From contig CAWGBF010000001.1 in NCBI GenBank assembly GCA_963820775.1, forward strand, positions 62,001-126,000: a DNA stretch of 64,000 nucleotides, read 5' to 3'. The notes below the pieces were generated by a model. The model saw only the letters and a program-made list of their open reading frames with translations, was not told where the DNA came from and did not search any database. Numbering within the stretch: position 1 is the stretch's first letter; each line of letters starts with the position of its first letter. This document shows, piece by piece, positions 1 to 8,292 of the stretch. The translations under genes and the position numbers were made by a program. Source of the DNA: Roseiarcus sp963820775 (GTDB lineage Bacteria; Pseudomonadota; Alphaproteobacteria; Rhizobiales; Beijerinckiaceae).

Positions 1-344
1 ACGGCGGCCAAGATGCGGTCGGCGTCGGCGAGCGAAGCGGCGAACGGCTTTTCGAGCAGGATGTCAACGCCGAGCGCGGCGACCTCCTCGACCACGTCCG
101 CATGCTTAGCGGTCGCCGAACAGAGGATGGCGAGATCGGGATGCGCCTCCCGCACGCATTGCGCGATATCTCGATAGACGCGTTCTTCAGGAATGGAAAA
201 GGTGGCGACAGCGTCCGCCATCCTCGCCTTGTCGTTGTCCCATATTCCGGCGATTTCGGCGCTGGGGTGCTCGTAGACCTCCCGCAACAGGTCGCCCATA
301 TGCGCATGCTCGAAGCTCAAGCCGACAATTCGCCATTTGCGCAT
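1..344 (-). CDS. Gfo/Idh/MocA family oxidoreductase, N-terminal part
   Basis: The N-terminal NAD(P)-binding half of a sugar or polyol dehydrogenase, cut by the left edge of the window. The protein begins MRKWRIVGLSFEHAHMG, followed by a Rossmann region and the family signature LLEKPFAASLADADR near residue 100. The start at 344 is preceded by GGGAGG at about 352-357. It lies 36 bp downstream of the RpiR regulator on the same strand, so it is probably the last visible gene of the leftward operon. The substrate is not readable from this half; other Gfo/Idh enzymes oxidise inositol, glucose-type sugars or sugar phosphates. Confidence 0.85.
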   Translation of the reverse strand, partial: MRKWRIVGLSFEHAHMGDLLREVYEHPSAEIAGIWDNDKARMADAVATFSIPEERVYRDIAQCVREAHPDLAILCSATAKHADVVEEVAALGVDILLEKPFAASLADADRILAA

Positions 345-380
345 CTCAAATCCTCCCGAAAGGCGCGGGCCTCACGCCGA

Positions 381-1337
381 TCAATCGTCTCCCGGCGTCC
401 GGGCTCGCAAGGTTGGGTCCGGCCCAGCAGGGTCCGACATGTCGCGCCCGCGTGCGCCCGCTTCGCTGCGCCGCTGCTCGACGCGCAACACCAGCGCCAT
501 CGCCACGGCGAGCGTCGCCGAAAGCGATTTGAATCCGGAGAAGCTTTCCTCGACCACCTCGACATAAGCCTTCGAAACAGGGGCCAATGGACTGAAGGCG
601 CTGTCGGTCAGCGATACGATGGGAACGCCACGCTGCGCGGCGGACGCGGCTAGTTCCGGAGTAATGGAATTGTAAGGCGTAAAGCTGATGGCGAGGACTG
701 CGTCAGAGGTCGATGCACAGCGCAGGAGCTCGAACGCGGTCGAGCCGACATTGTCGAGCGCAAGGTTGCGCACGCCGAGATTGGCGAGCGCGAGCGAGAC
801 ATAGCTGACCAGCGAGAAAGCGCGCTTCGAGCCGATAATGTAGATCAGGTCCGCGGCCGCCAGCGTCTCACTCATGATCTCGAACTGGGTTAGGTCGAGC
901 CGATCGCGCACGCCGGCGAGCGCGGCCGTGGACGAGCCGATGAACCCGTCGACCAGCCGCGCCGGCTCACTGCTCGAGGCGCTCTCCCAACGATCGCGGC
1001 TCCGGCCCCCACCCGCCAGGTGAGCTTTGAACACGTCTTGCAGATCGGAAAAACCCGAATAGCCAAAAGCCTGCGCGAACCTCACCAGGGTCGAGGGCTG
1101 GACGCCGGCTTCACTGGCGACGCTGGTTACGGTGCCCAGCGCGACGCCGGTCGGATGCTGCCAGAGATGGATCGCAACCTGGCGAAGCTTCTTGGGGAGC
1201 CGCGCCGTTCCGGACGACAGCACCGCCCGAAGCTCCTCATAGCTGCCGGGCCGCGAATAGCCCAGCGCGGCGCCGACATCGGCGTCCGCGACCACGTCGG
1301 CGCGATCGGTCCGTTCGACGGGCTTGCGGCTAGCCAT
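381..1337 (-). CDS. RpiR/MurR-family transcriptional regulator with SIS domain
   Basis: A 318-residue sugar-responsive regulator of usual family length. Residues 45-120 form an RpiR-type helix-turn-helix (LPKKLRQVAIHLWQHP, then VQPSTLVRFAQAFGYSGFSD). Residues 135-280 form a SIS sugar-phosphate-binding domain with the segments IYIIGSKRAFSLVSYVS and VLAISFTPYNSITPE. Its start overlaps the stop of the upstream mannitol-type dehydrogenase by 8 bp, so it is translated as part of the leftward catabolic operon. It probably senses a phosphorylated intermediate of the pathway and acts on the paired motifs in the divergent promoter at 3640-3725. The effector is unknown. Confidence 0.9.
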   Translation of the reverse strand: MASRKPVERTDRADVVADADVGAALGYSRPGSYEELRAVLSSGTARLPKKLRQVAIHLWQHPTGVALGTVTSVASEAGVQPSTLVRFAQAFGYSGFSDLQDVFKAHLAGGGRSRDRWESASSSEPARLVDGFIGSSTAALAGVRDRLDLTQFEIMSETLAAADLIYIIGSKRAFSLVSYVSLALANLGVRNLALDNVGSTAFELLRCASTSDAVLAISFTPYNSITPELAASAAQRGVPIVSLTDSAFSPLAPVSKAYVEVVEESFSGFKSLSATLAVAMALVLRVEQRRSEAGARGRDMSDPAGPDPTLRARTPGDD

Positions 1338-2814
1338 CGCGGAGGCGTTCCGCGAGGTAGGCTAGCGCACCGCGACCCAACAGACCGTGCAGATCCCGCG
1401 CGATCGGATCAATCACCTGGGGGCGCGCCATGTCCCCGCCGAAAATGGACGTGATGCCGAGAACGGCCTGAGCCAATTCGGACCAGTCAGCGGTCTTTTC
1501 GCCAATCGCGATGACCGTCTCCGCATAGGGGTCTGACGGCGTCCAGCGCGCGCCGAAGCGACGCGCGCCGCTGAGACCATAGGCGATCCAACTGGCGACC
1601 GCGAGGGTGAGCAAGCCCGCGGGCTGGCCTGCTGCGAGACGCTCGCGCAACGGATCGATGAGCCGCTGGACGATCTTCTGCGATCCATCCGTTCCGATCT
1701 GATGACATCGATGACGGATGGCGGTGTTGCGGATGCGCGCCGTCGACTGATCGATATACGGAGCAACTTCCATACCCGCGAGCTTCGGCAGCGTTGTCGC
1801 GGTTTCCTGCTCGAGCATCTTGCGCGTAAGCGCGGAAAGCACCGGATCGGCCGCAGCCTCATAGGTGAACGCATGGCCGACGAGCGTGCCTTGATGCGCC
1901 AATGTCGATTGCGCGGCGTTAAGCACGCGCATCTTGATCTGCTCGTAAGGCTTCGCGTCGGCGACGAACGTCGCCCCCGCGAGGTCCAGCGGTGGTCGCT
2001 CGTCAGCGAACTTGTCTTCAATGACCCAGTGCCGGAATGGCTCGCCGACCACCGCAGCAGGGTCGTGGGCGCCGAGCGTCTCGGAGACCTTGTCGACGTC
2101 TTCCGGCGCCGTCGCCGGCACGATCCGATCGACCATCGTCGATGGAAACGTGACGCGGTCCTCGATAAAGCGCGTGAGCTCCGCCGATCGCAAAGCTGCG
2201 AACTTGCGCATCGCCGCGCCGAGCCGCGCGCCGTTTGACGGAACGTTGTCGCAGCTGATGAGCGTCAGCGGCGCGCCACCGTTTTGGCGCCGCCGATCGA
2301 GCGCGAACGCAAGCAGGCCAAGAAGCGTGCGGGGCGGGAAGCCGCCTTCAAGGTCTGCGTGCAGCGCAGGATTGTCGAGATCGAGCGCGCCGGTCGACGG
2401 CGTCAGGCGATAGCCTTTTTCGGTGACCGTCATCATCGCGACGGAAATTTCAGAGCCGCCGAGCGCACCGATAGCGGCGTCGGCGCTCGCCTTGTCCGCA
2501 ACATCGATCACTTGCCGCATCGAGCCGATGATGCGGGTCTCGGCGCGCGCATCTTGTCTCAGCGTGCGGGAATAGAGACAGTCCTGGGGGACAAGGAGAT
2601 CGGCGAGGCTTGGCGCCGTGAGGTTCACGCCGAGCACCCCCCATCGTCCGAAGCGAGCCTCGAGCATGTCGTCAATGAATTCGGCCTGGTGACAGCGATG
2701 AAAAGCGCCAACGCCGATATGCGCTATGCCGATCATCAGGCTCTCGCGGTCATATTGCGGCTGGCGCACCGATGGCGGCAGCTCTGGCAAGAGGTTGCGG
2801 GACATACGACGCAT
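1330..2814 (-). CDS. Mannitol dehydrogenase-family (long-chain polyol) dehydrogenase
   Basis: A polyol or hexuronate NAD-dependent dehydrogenase of the mannitol 2-dehydrogenase / fructuronate reductase family, about 494 residues as expected. The N-terminal nucleotide-binding loop is IGIAHIGVGAFHRCHQAEF. The middle of the protein carries SCDNVPSNGARLG and FPSTMVDRIVPAT. The C-terminal domain holds the conserved KMRVLNAAQSTLAHQG segment with the active-site Lys. I chose ATG 2814 because it lies just after the upstream SDR stop (2825) with a GAGG about 10 bp upstream; an in-frame start at 2841 would overlap that SDR. It sits in one operon with the SDR and the RpiR gene. Substrate could be mannitol, arabinitol, sorbitol or fructuronate. 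Confidence 0.9.
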   Translation of the reverse strand: MRRMSRNLLPELPPSVRQPQYDRESLMIGIAHIGVGAFHRCHQAEFIDDMLEARFGRWGVLGVNLTAPSLADLLVPQDCLYSRTLRQDARAETRIIGSMRQVIDVADKASADAAIGALGGSEISVAMMTVTEKGYRLTPSTGALDLDNPALHADLEGGFPPRTLLGLLAFALDRRRQNGGAPLTLISCDNVPSNGARLGAAMRKFAALRSAELTRFIEDRVTFPSTMVDRIVPATAPEDVDKVSETLGAHDPAAVVGEPFRHWVIEDKFADERPPLDLAGATFVADAKPYEQIKMRVLNAAQSTLAHQGTLVGHAFTYEAAADPVLSALTRKMLEQETATTLPKLAGMEVAPYIDQSTARIRNTAIRHRCHQIGTDGSQKIVQRLIDPLRERLAAGQPAGLLTLAVASWIAYGLSGARRFGARWTPSDPYAETVIAIGEKTADWSELAQAVLGITSIFGGDMARPQVIDPIARDLHGLLGRGALAYLAERLRDG

Positions 2815-2824
2815 CGCCCAGGCC

Positions 2825-3595
2825 TCAGTCCAGTCCGCCAAAGACGTTCTGCGTATAATCGATCAGCGCGCCGGACATCGGCTCCGAGGCGTCGGAGAGC
2901 AGGAACAGCGAGAGCCGCGCGACATCATCCGGGTTGAGCAAGCGCCCGAACGGCATGCTTGCGGCGGCGGCGGCGAGCCATCCCTCGCCCTTGCCGAGCG
3001 TGACCGCCTGCATATGGCGCTCAGCGGGCGTATCGACCCAGCCCGGGATGACGCCATTGACGCGAATGCGATCGAAACGATGCGCGTGAGCGGTATTCTT
3101 GGTCAGCCCGGCCAATGCCGATTTGGAGGACGCGTAGACCGCAAGCTCCGGCGCTCCGCCGCGAGCGTGCACGGAGAGGATATTGACGATCGACCCCGGC
3201 GCCTCGCGCTCGCGCAGGTGATTGACCAGCTTTTGCATAAGAAAGAACGGCGCTCGCGCGTTGACCGCGAAGAGCCGGTCCCAGAATTTCATGTCCGCTT
3301 CAGCGAGCGATCCCCTGTCTGTCAGGGCGGCGGAATTGACCAGACCGTCGACATGACCAAACCGCTTGAGCGCGGCGTCGAAGATCAAATCCGGCGCGTT
3401 GGATTGTTCGAGATCCGCCGCCACGAAGAGGGCGGGCGCGCCACTTTGCTCGACCTCACTCGCCGCGGCCGCTCCCTTGTCCGCATCTCGACCGGTGACC
3501 ACGAGACCTTCGACGCCAGCACGTGCGACCGCCTGGGCAATGGCCAAGCCCACGCCCTGGGTCGACCCGGTGACCACGACCACCCGCCCTTTCAC
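2825..3595 (-). CDS. SDR-family oxidoreductase
   Basis: A 256-residue classical short-chain dehydrogenase. It shows the cofactor motif VVTGSTQGVGLAIA near residue 8, the NSAA motif near residue 88, and the catalytic Tyr/Lys in YASSKSALAGLTKN near residue 155. The C-terminal lid ends with a conserved GALIDYTQNVFGG-like stretch. It is the first gene of the leftward operon (SDR, mannitol-type dehydrogenase, RpiR, Gfo/Idh) and starts about 45 bp from the divergent regulatory region. The neighbours suggest it oxidises a sugar or polyol. The exact substrate cannot be read. Confidence 0.88.
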   Translation of the reverse strand: MKGRVVVVTGSTQGVGLAIAQAVARAGVEGLVVTGRDADKGAAAASEVEQSGAPALFVAADLEQSNAPDLIFDAALKRFGHVDGLVNSAALTDRGSLAEADMKFWDRLFAVNARAPFFLMQKLVNHLREREAPGSIVNILSVHARGGAPELAVYASSKSALAGLTKNTAHAHRFDRIRVNGVIPGWVDTPAERHMQAVTLGKGEGWLAAAAASMPFGRLLNPDDVARLSLFLLSDASEPMSGALIDYTQNVFGGLD

Positions 3596-3639
3596 GCTGC
3601 GCCCTTCCCACAGATTTTCAGTTGCGACTATTTTTGATC

Positions 3640-3725
3640 AGAAATTCTAATTGTCAAATTTTGGAAATATCACCGCTACGATTCTGGTCGCAGTGGTTGA
3701 AGAAGAGTTGACAAATAGAATTTTT
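3640..3725. promoter_or_regulatory. Divergent promoter with a duplicated, inverted motif (candidate RpiR operator)
   Basis: This AT-rich stretch between two divergent sugar operons contains AGAAATTCTAATTGTCAA at 3640-3657 and TTGACAAATAGAATTTTT at 3708-3725. The second is almost the exact reverse complement of the first. Each copy includes TTGACA read towards the gene it would serve, so each looks like a -35 element fused to a regulatory half-site. The local AT content stands out against the GC-rich genes. The likely binder is the RpiR regulator at 381-1337, which is an inference from position. Confidence 0.55.
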
Positions 3726-3796
3726 TTGCCAAACAACTACGATGGCATAATAATTCTGCTCTAAAGGCAGCGTCAATCACAGTGGGAGAGAAGCGC

Positions 3797-4855
3797 ATGC
3801 GAACGATGAAGGGCCCAGGCTTGTTTCTGGCCCAGTTTGCGACCGATGCTCCACCTCATAACACCCTCGCCGGGATCGCGAAATGGGCGCGGGATTACGG
3901 ATATAAAGCAATTCAGATCGCGACCCGAGACCGCCGCTTCCTCGATCTCGACAAGGCCACGGAAAGTCAGACCTACTGCGATGAAATCAAGGGTCAGCTC
4001 GCAGACATCGGGCTGGAAATCAGCGAGCTTTCAACACACGAACAAGGGCAGATGGTTTCCGTCCATCCCGCTTACGACGCGATGTTCGACGGACAATGCC
4101 CGGCCGCGGTGCGCGGAAACCCGGAGAGGCGACGTCAATGGGCGGCAGAGGAAGTGCGCAAGGCCGCAAAGGCGTCACGCAGACTTGGATTGACCGAACA
4201 CGTATCCTTCACTGGCTCGCTTGCGTGGCCCTATCTCTACCCTTATCCGCAGCGGCCGGAGGGGTTGATCGAGGAATGCTTCGCCGAGCAAGGCCGCCGC
4301 TGGAAGCCGATCCTCGACGAATTCGAGGACAACGGCGTCGATCTATGCTTTGAGATTCATCCGACCGAAGACGTCTTTGACGGCGACACCTTCGACATGT
4401 TTCTCGACGCGGTCGGCGGCCACAAGCGCTGCAACATCAACTACGACGCCAGTCACTTCGTCAAGCAATGCATGGACTATCTGGGCTTCATCGACGCCTA
4501 TCACGACCGCATCAAGATGTTCCACGTCAAGGATGCCGAGTTCAATCCGACCGCGAAGCAGGGCGTCTACGGCGGCTACAAAGGTTGGCTCGAGCGCGCC
4601 GGACGGGACCGGTCGCTCGGCGACGGGCAGGTCAATTTCAAGGGCATCTTTTCCAAGCTCGCGGCCTACGATTTTGCCGGCTGGGCGGTTTACGAGTGGG
4701 AATGCTGTTTGCAGCATCCTGAAGTGGCGGCGCGCAGGGGCGCCCAGTTCATCGCTGATCATATCATCGAAGCGACCGACCGCGTGTTCGACGATTTCGC
4801 CGCCACCGGCGCGGATCGCGCGACCAATCTCAAGCTGCTCGGCATTAAAGGCTGA
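3797..4855 (+). CDS. Sugar phosphate isomerase/epimerase (xylose isomerase-like TIM barrel)
   Basis: An AP-endonuclease-2/xylose-isomerase-like TIM barrel of about 352 residues, of the IolE/YcjR-like group. Metal-ligand-type segments are readable in order: the Glu in CFEIHPTEDVFDGDTFD, the Asp/His in NINYDASHFVKQ, KMFHVKDAEF, and the late Glu in WAVYEWECC. I chose ATG 3797 because GGGAGAG lies 8 bp upstream; an in-frame GTG at 3782 would consume that site. It is the first gene of the rightward operon, followed 4 bp later by a Gfo/Idh dehydrogenase and then by a wrecked sugar transporter. It probably interconverts a keto-sugar or keto-inositol produced by its neighbour. Confidence 0.88.
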   Translation: MRTMKGPGLFLAQFATDAPPHNTLAGIAKWARDYGYKAIQIATRDRRFLDLDKATESQTYCDEIKGQLADIGLEISELSTHEQGQMVSVHPAYDAMFDGQCPAAVRGNPERRRQWAAEEVRKAAKASRRLGLTEHVSFTGSLAWPYLYPYPQRPEGLIEECFAEQGRRWKPILDEFEDNGVDLCFEIHPTEDVFDGDTFDMFLDAVGGHKRCNINYDASHFVKQCMDYLGFIDAYHDRIKMFHVKDAEFNPTAKQGVYGGYKGWLERAGRDRSLGDGQVNFKGIFSKLAAYDFAGWAVYEWECCLQHPEVAARRGAQFIADHIIEATDRVFDDFAATGADRATNLKLLGIKG

Positions 4856-4859
4856 ACCG

Positions 4860-6044
4860 ATGGTTCACGCGACGGCTGTCGACGGACTTAAGGGCGAACG
4901 CCTGCGTGTCGGCATGGTCGGCGGCGGCCGCAACGCCTTCATCGGGGCTGTTCATCGCATGGCTATGCGGCTCGACGATCTGATAGAGCTGAAAGCCGGC
5001 GCGCTATCCTCGGACGCCGAAAGCGCGCGCGTGTCAGGCGCCGGCCTTGGCCTTGCTCCCGGCCGGACGTACTCCGACTATCGCGAAATGGCCGCCCGCG
5101 AGGCCGCGCGTTCGGACGGCGTCGAGGCCGTCGTCATCGTCACCCCGAACCATCTCCACTTCCCCGTCGCGAATGCGTTCCTCGAGGCGGGAATCGACGT
5201 CATCTGCGACAAGCCGCTGTCGACGACACTCGCCGAAGCGTCGGAGTTGGTCGATGTCACGCAGGCGAAGGGGCTCATTTTTGCGGTGACCCTCAACAAC
5301 ACCGGCTATCCGATGGTGCGCCAGGCGCGCGAAATGATCGAAGCCGGCGAACTCGGCGACGTCCGGGTGGTCTACGCGGCTTATGTCCAGGATTGGCTGA
5401 GCCTGCCGATCGACGGCGGCGGACACAAACAGCCGGAATGGCGCACCGATCCCGGTCGCGCCGGGGCCTCCGCGTGTCTTGCCGACATCGGCGTCCACGC
5501 GCACAGTTTGGCGCTCTTCGTGACCGGACTCGAACTCGACGCCGTCTCGGCAGACCTCACGACCTTCGTGCCGGGCAGGCGACTCGACGACAACGCTCAC
5601 GTGCTGATGCGGTTTCAAGGCGGCGCGCGCGGCGTGCTGGCGGCGAGCCAGGTTGCGGTCGGCAATCTCAACAATCTGAGTCTCAAGGTCTACGGTTCGC
5701 GCGGCGGCCTGGAATGGGCGGGCGAGGAGCCAGAAACGTTGCGCTTCACGCCCTATGGCGAACCGTCGCGCATCTTGCGGCGCGGTGGCCCCGGAAATAC
5801 TTCGCTAGCGGTCGAAGGCTCGCGCATGCCGGGCGGCCATCCCGAAGGCTATGTCGAAGGCTTCGCCAACTTGTACCGCGGCGCGGCGGAACTGATTTCG
5901 GCTCGCCGCGCTGGGCGTACGCCCGAAAGAAGCGCGAAACTAACCCCCACCGTGCTGGACAGCGCGCGGGGCGTGGCGTTTATTGGAGCGGCGGTCAAGT
6001 CTAGCCAGAAGGATGGAGCCTGGACATCCGCCCGCCTCTGTTGA
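4860..6044 (+). CDS. Gfo/Idh/MocA family oxidoreductase
   Basis: A complete 394-residue NAD(P)-dependent sugar or polyol dehydrogenase. The Rossmann motif RVGMVGGGRNAFIGAVHR starts near residue 15. The signature with the catalytic-type Lys is CDKPLSTTLAEASELVD near residue 118. The second-domain segment DIGVHAHSLALFVTG, with a DxGxH motif, lies near residue 209. It follows the isomerase by 4 bp, so the two are co-transcribed. An isomerase/dehydrogenase pair next to a CUT2-type transporter remnant is the usual arrangement for inositol-like or rare-sugar catabolism. The substrate is undetermined. Confidence 0.9.
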   Translation: MVHATAVDGLKGERLRVGMVGGGRNAFIGAVHRMAMRLDDLIELKAGALSSDAESARVSGAGLGLAPGRTYSDYREMAAREAARSDGVEAVVIVTPNHLHFPVANAFLEAGIDVICDKPLSTTLAEASELVDVTQAKGLIFAVTLNNTGYPMVRQAREMIEAGELGDVRVVYAAYVQDWLSLPIDGGGHKQPEWRTDPGRAGASACLADIGVHAHSLALFVTGLELDAVSADLTTFVPGRRLDDNAHVLMRFQGGARGVLAASQVAVGNLNNLSLKVYGSRGGLEWAGEEPETLRFTPYGEPSRILRRGGPGNTSLAVEGSRMPGGHPEGYVEGFANLYRGAAELISARRAGRTPERSAKLTPTVLDSARGVAFIGAAVKSSQKDGAWTSARLC

Positions 6045-6080
6045 GCGGATTTCGCGAGGGCGCTTGATTGCGAGGAAGCA

Positions 6081-6691
6081 ATGAAACTGACTTGGATTCT
6101 AAGTAGCGCCTCACTCCCGCGTTAGCGATGTCGGGCGGAGCGCGGGCTGCGGACAAGTAGGTCGTCGGCGTCTCCAACACGCTGATGGGCAACGGCTGGC
6201 GCGAGGAAATGATCTGCTCGATCAAAGCCCAGGCCGAGGCGGCGGCCGCGTGCTCTATGCCGTCGGCGACAACCGTAAGTCCTGCCGCCTAGCCGGAATC
6301 CGCGTCTGGCGGGTGCTGTTTGCGGACTATCTCTTTTGCGCTGTTCTCGCGGCGATCACCGGCCTCGTGCTCGTCGGCGGGACGAACGCCGCCGACCTCA
6401 GCCTTGCCCGATGGCTTTCTCCTGCCCGCGGTCGCCGCGGCGGTGATCGGCGGCACGTCCATTTTCGGCGGACGCGGCGGTTATGCGGAGACCATAATCG
6501 GCGCGCTGATCCTCACCGTTCTTACCGGTCTCCTCACGCTGCTTGACCTCTCGGAGCCGATCAAGCAGATCCTTTACGGGACGATCATCCTCTCACTCGC
6601 CGCGGCTTACGCGCGTCTGCACCGAGTGATTGGCGGTTCGCCGGCTCCGGGCTTTTGCTCCGCGGGGCCGGCATTTTGGAGTCGGTTTTGA
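6081..6691 (+). pseudogene. Remnant of a CUT2 (ribose-type) sugar ABC transporter: binding protein fused to permease C-terminus
   Basis: Two genes have collapsed into one. From ATG 6081, after GAGGAAGC, a signal peptide begins MKLTWILSS. After a frameshift near 6118 it continues LAMSGGARAADK, then an in-frame TAG at 6158, then VVGVSNTLMGNGWREEM, the mature N-terminus of a sugar-binding protein. Near 6245 the reading changes abruptly to RVLYAVGDNRKSCRLAGIRV, a ribose-type permease C-terminal region. A further frameshift near 6405 leads into VIGGTSIFGGRGGYAETIIG. Most of the binding protein, the ATPase and the permease N-terminus are missing. The isomerase and dehydrogenase upstream have therefore lost their transporter. 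Homology fades after about 6640. Confidence 0.82.
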
Positions 6692-6760
6692 GCGATTCCA
6701 ATGGGTTGCGGCGCCATTTACGATCGCTCTATCGACACGGCGACGAAGGTTCAACCTAAA

Positions 6761-8292
6761 TTACATATGTATATAGTATTTAGTTGCCGCCTCCCTCCTC
6801 ACCGTCTTCAGGAACATGTGCCGCTCGCGCCATTCCTCCGGCCCGGTGTTGTGCGGCGTGTCCAGCGTCATCACCGGGCTGCCCTCGCTGCGATAGGACG
6901 GCCAGCGCGGCAGCCCTGGTCCGTTGGGGTCTCCGGTCATCACGAAATTGACCCAGTAGCTCGAAGCGAGCTGAGCCAGCGCGCGATCGGCGTCGTCGAC
7001 CGCCCACGGATGTGCGTGGAGATTGTCAAAGACATAGAGGAGTTCGCCCGCATGGAAGGCGCCGGCGTCGCGGCTCAAACGCTCGCCGAACCAACCTTCC
7101 GGAGTGAGAGGCGCGCGGTCGAAGCGGAAGCGAAAAATGTCGGCGCGGCCGCTTTGCTTCTGGGCCTCGATCCAGGCCCAGGTCGAGTGGATGATGACGA
7201 GGTCGCCGCCGAGCGCGCGGGCAGAAGCGGCAGCCGCATCCGGCGATCCGTCCGGGTAGTGCCGTAGCGCCTCCTCCGTCCGCTCGCCGAAGATCGCGCG
7301 CGCCAATTCGGAATAGGGACGCCTCGCGTCGTCGCCCTGAGCCAAGGTGAAGTTGAAGCCTTCGTCCTTGTTCCAGTCGGCCAGCAGCGGAACGTCGCTC
7401 TGCTCGCCGGCGACGAAAATCTCGGCGGCGGAGCGTGGAGAAACTATCCGTCGATGATGGGGCGAACGCCGAGCCCCGGCGCGGCCGCGAGAATCGCATC
7501 CGCAGGAGCGGCGCGCAATTCCTCCAGCGAACTGGCTCCGACTTTGCGCATGAAATCGACGCCTGCCGCCTCGGCCTCATCGAGCGATGCGGGGACGGGT
7601 GGGCGAAGCGAACATCGCTCCGCTCTCGCCAATGACGCAGGCGAATAATCCCTTGGCGAGCGGCGAGGCCATCAATGCGCTCGCCGCTATCGAACCGGCG
7701 GATTCGCCCGCGATGGCGACCTTGTCGGGATTGCCGCCGAAGGCGGCGATATTGCGCCTGACCCATTGCAGCGCAGCGACAAGGTCGAGCATGCCGTAGG
7801 CGCCCGACGCGCGATGATCCAATTCTGCAGTGAGTTCGGGATGGACGAGAAACCCCAGCGCATTGAGTCGATGGTTCACGGTGACGACGACGATGCCACG
7901 CGCGGCGAGACGCGCGCCGTCGTAGCGTGGTTCGGCCCCGGAGCCGGCGACAAATCCGCCCCCGTGGATCCAAACCATCGTAGGCAGGGGGACGCCCGCG
8001 CCCGGCGCGGCCGGCGTCCAGACATTGAGATAGAGGCAATCCTCGGAGGTTGCGGCGCCCTTGAGGTCGATGTCGTCCCACACGACCCCCTGCACGGAAT
8101 GGGCCCAAACTCATGCGTCGGCCTCGCCCCTGTCCAGGGCGCAACGGGCTGAGGCGGGCGCCAACGCAACGGACCGATCGGCGGCGCTGCATAGGGAATG
8201 CCTTTGTAGACGCGGACCCCGCTTGCGTCCGGCTCTGGAATTGCGAGCGCGCCGCTCTCGATGGAGAGATTCGCGGCCGTCAAACTCGCCAT
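6761..8292 (-). pseudogene. Type-B carboxylesterase, broken by frameshifts and a stop
   Basis: A carboxylesterase/lipase of the pnbA type that can be read in pieces. It starts at 8292 with MASLTAANLSIESGALAIPE. A frameshift near 8098 leads into VWDDIDLKGAATSEDCLYLN. The oxyanion segment is VWIHGGGFVAG and the nucleophile elbow is IAGESAGSIAASAL. A second frameshift near 7595 is followed by SLDEAEAAGVDFMRKVG. An in-frame TAG sits near 7444, where the family usually has Trp after PIIDG, and a third frameshift follows at once. The C-terminus ends in FLKTVRREAATKYYIHM. The combination of a nonsense codon and three frameshifts indicates real loss. Its start overlaps the enolase paralogue's stop by 13 bp, so it once belonged to that operon. 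Confidence 0.8.
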
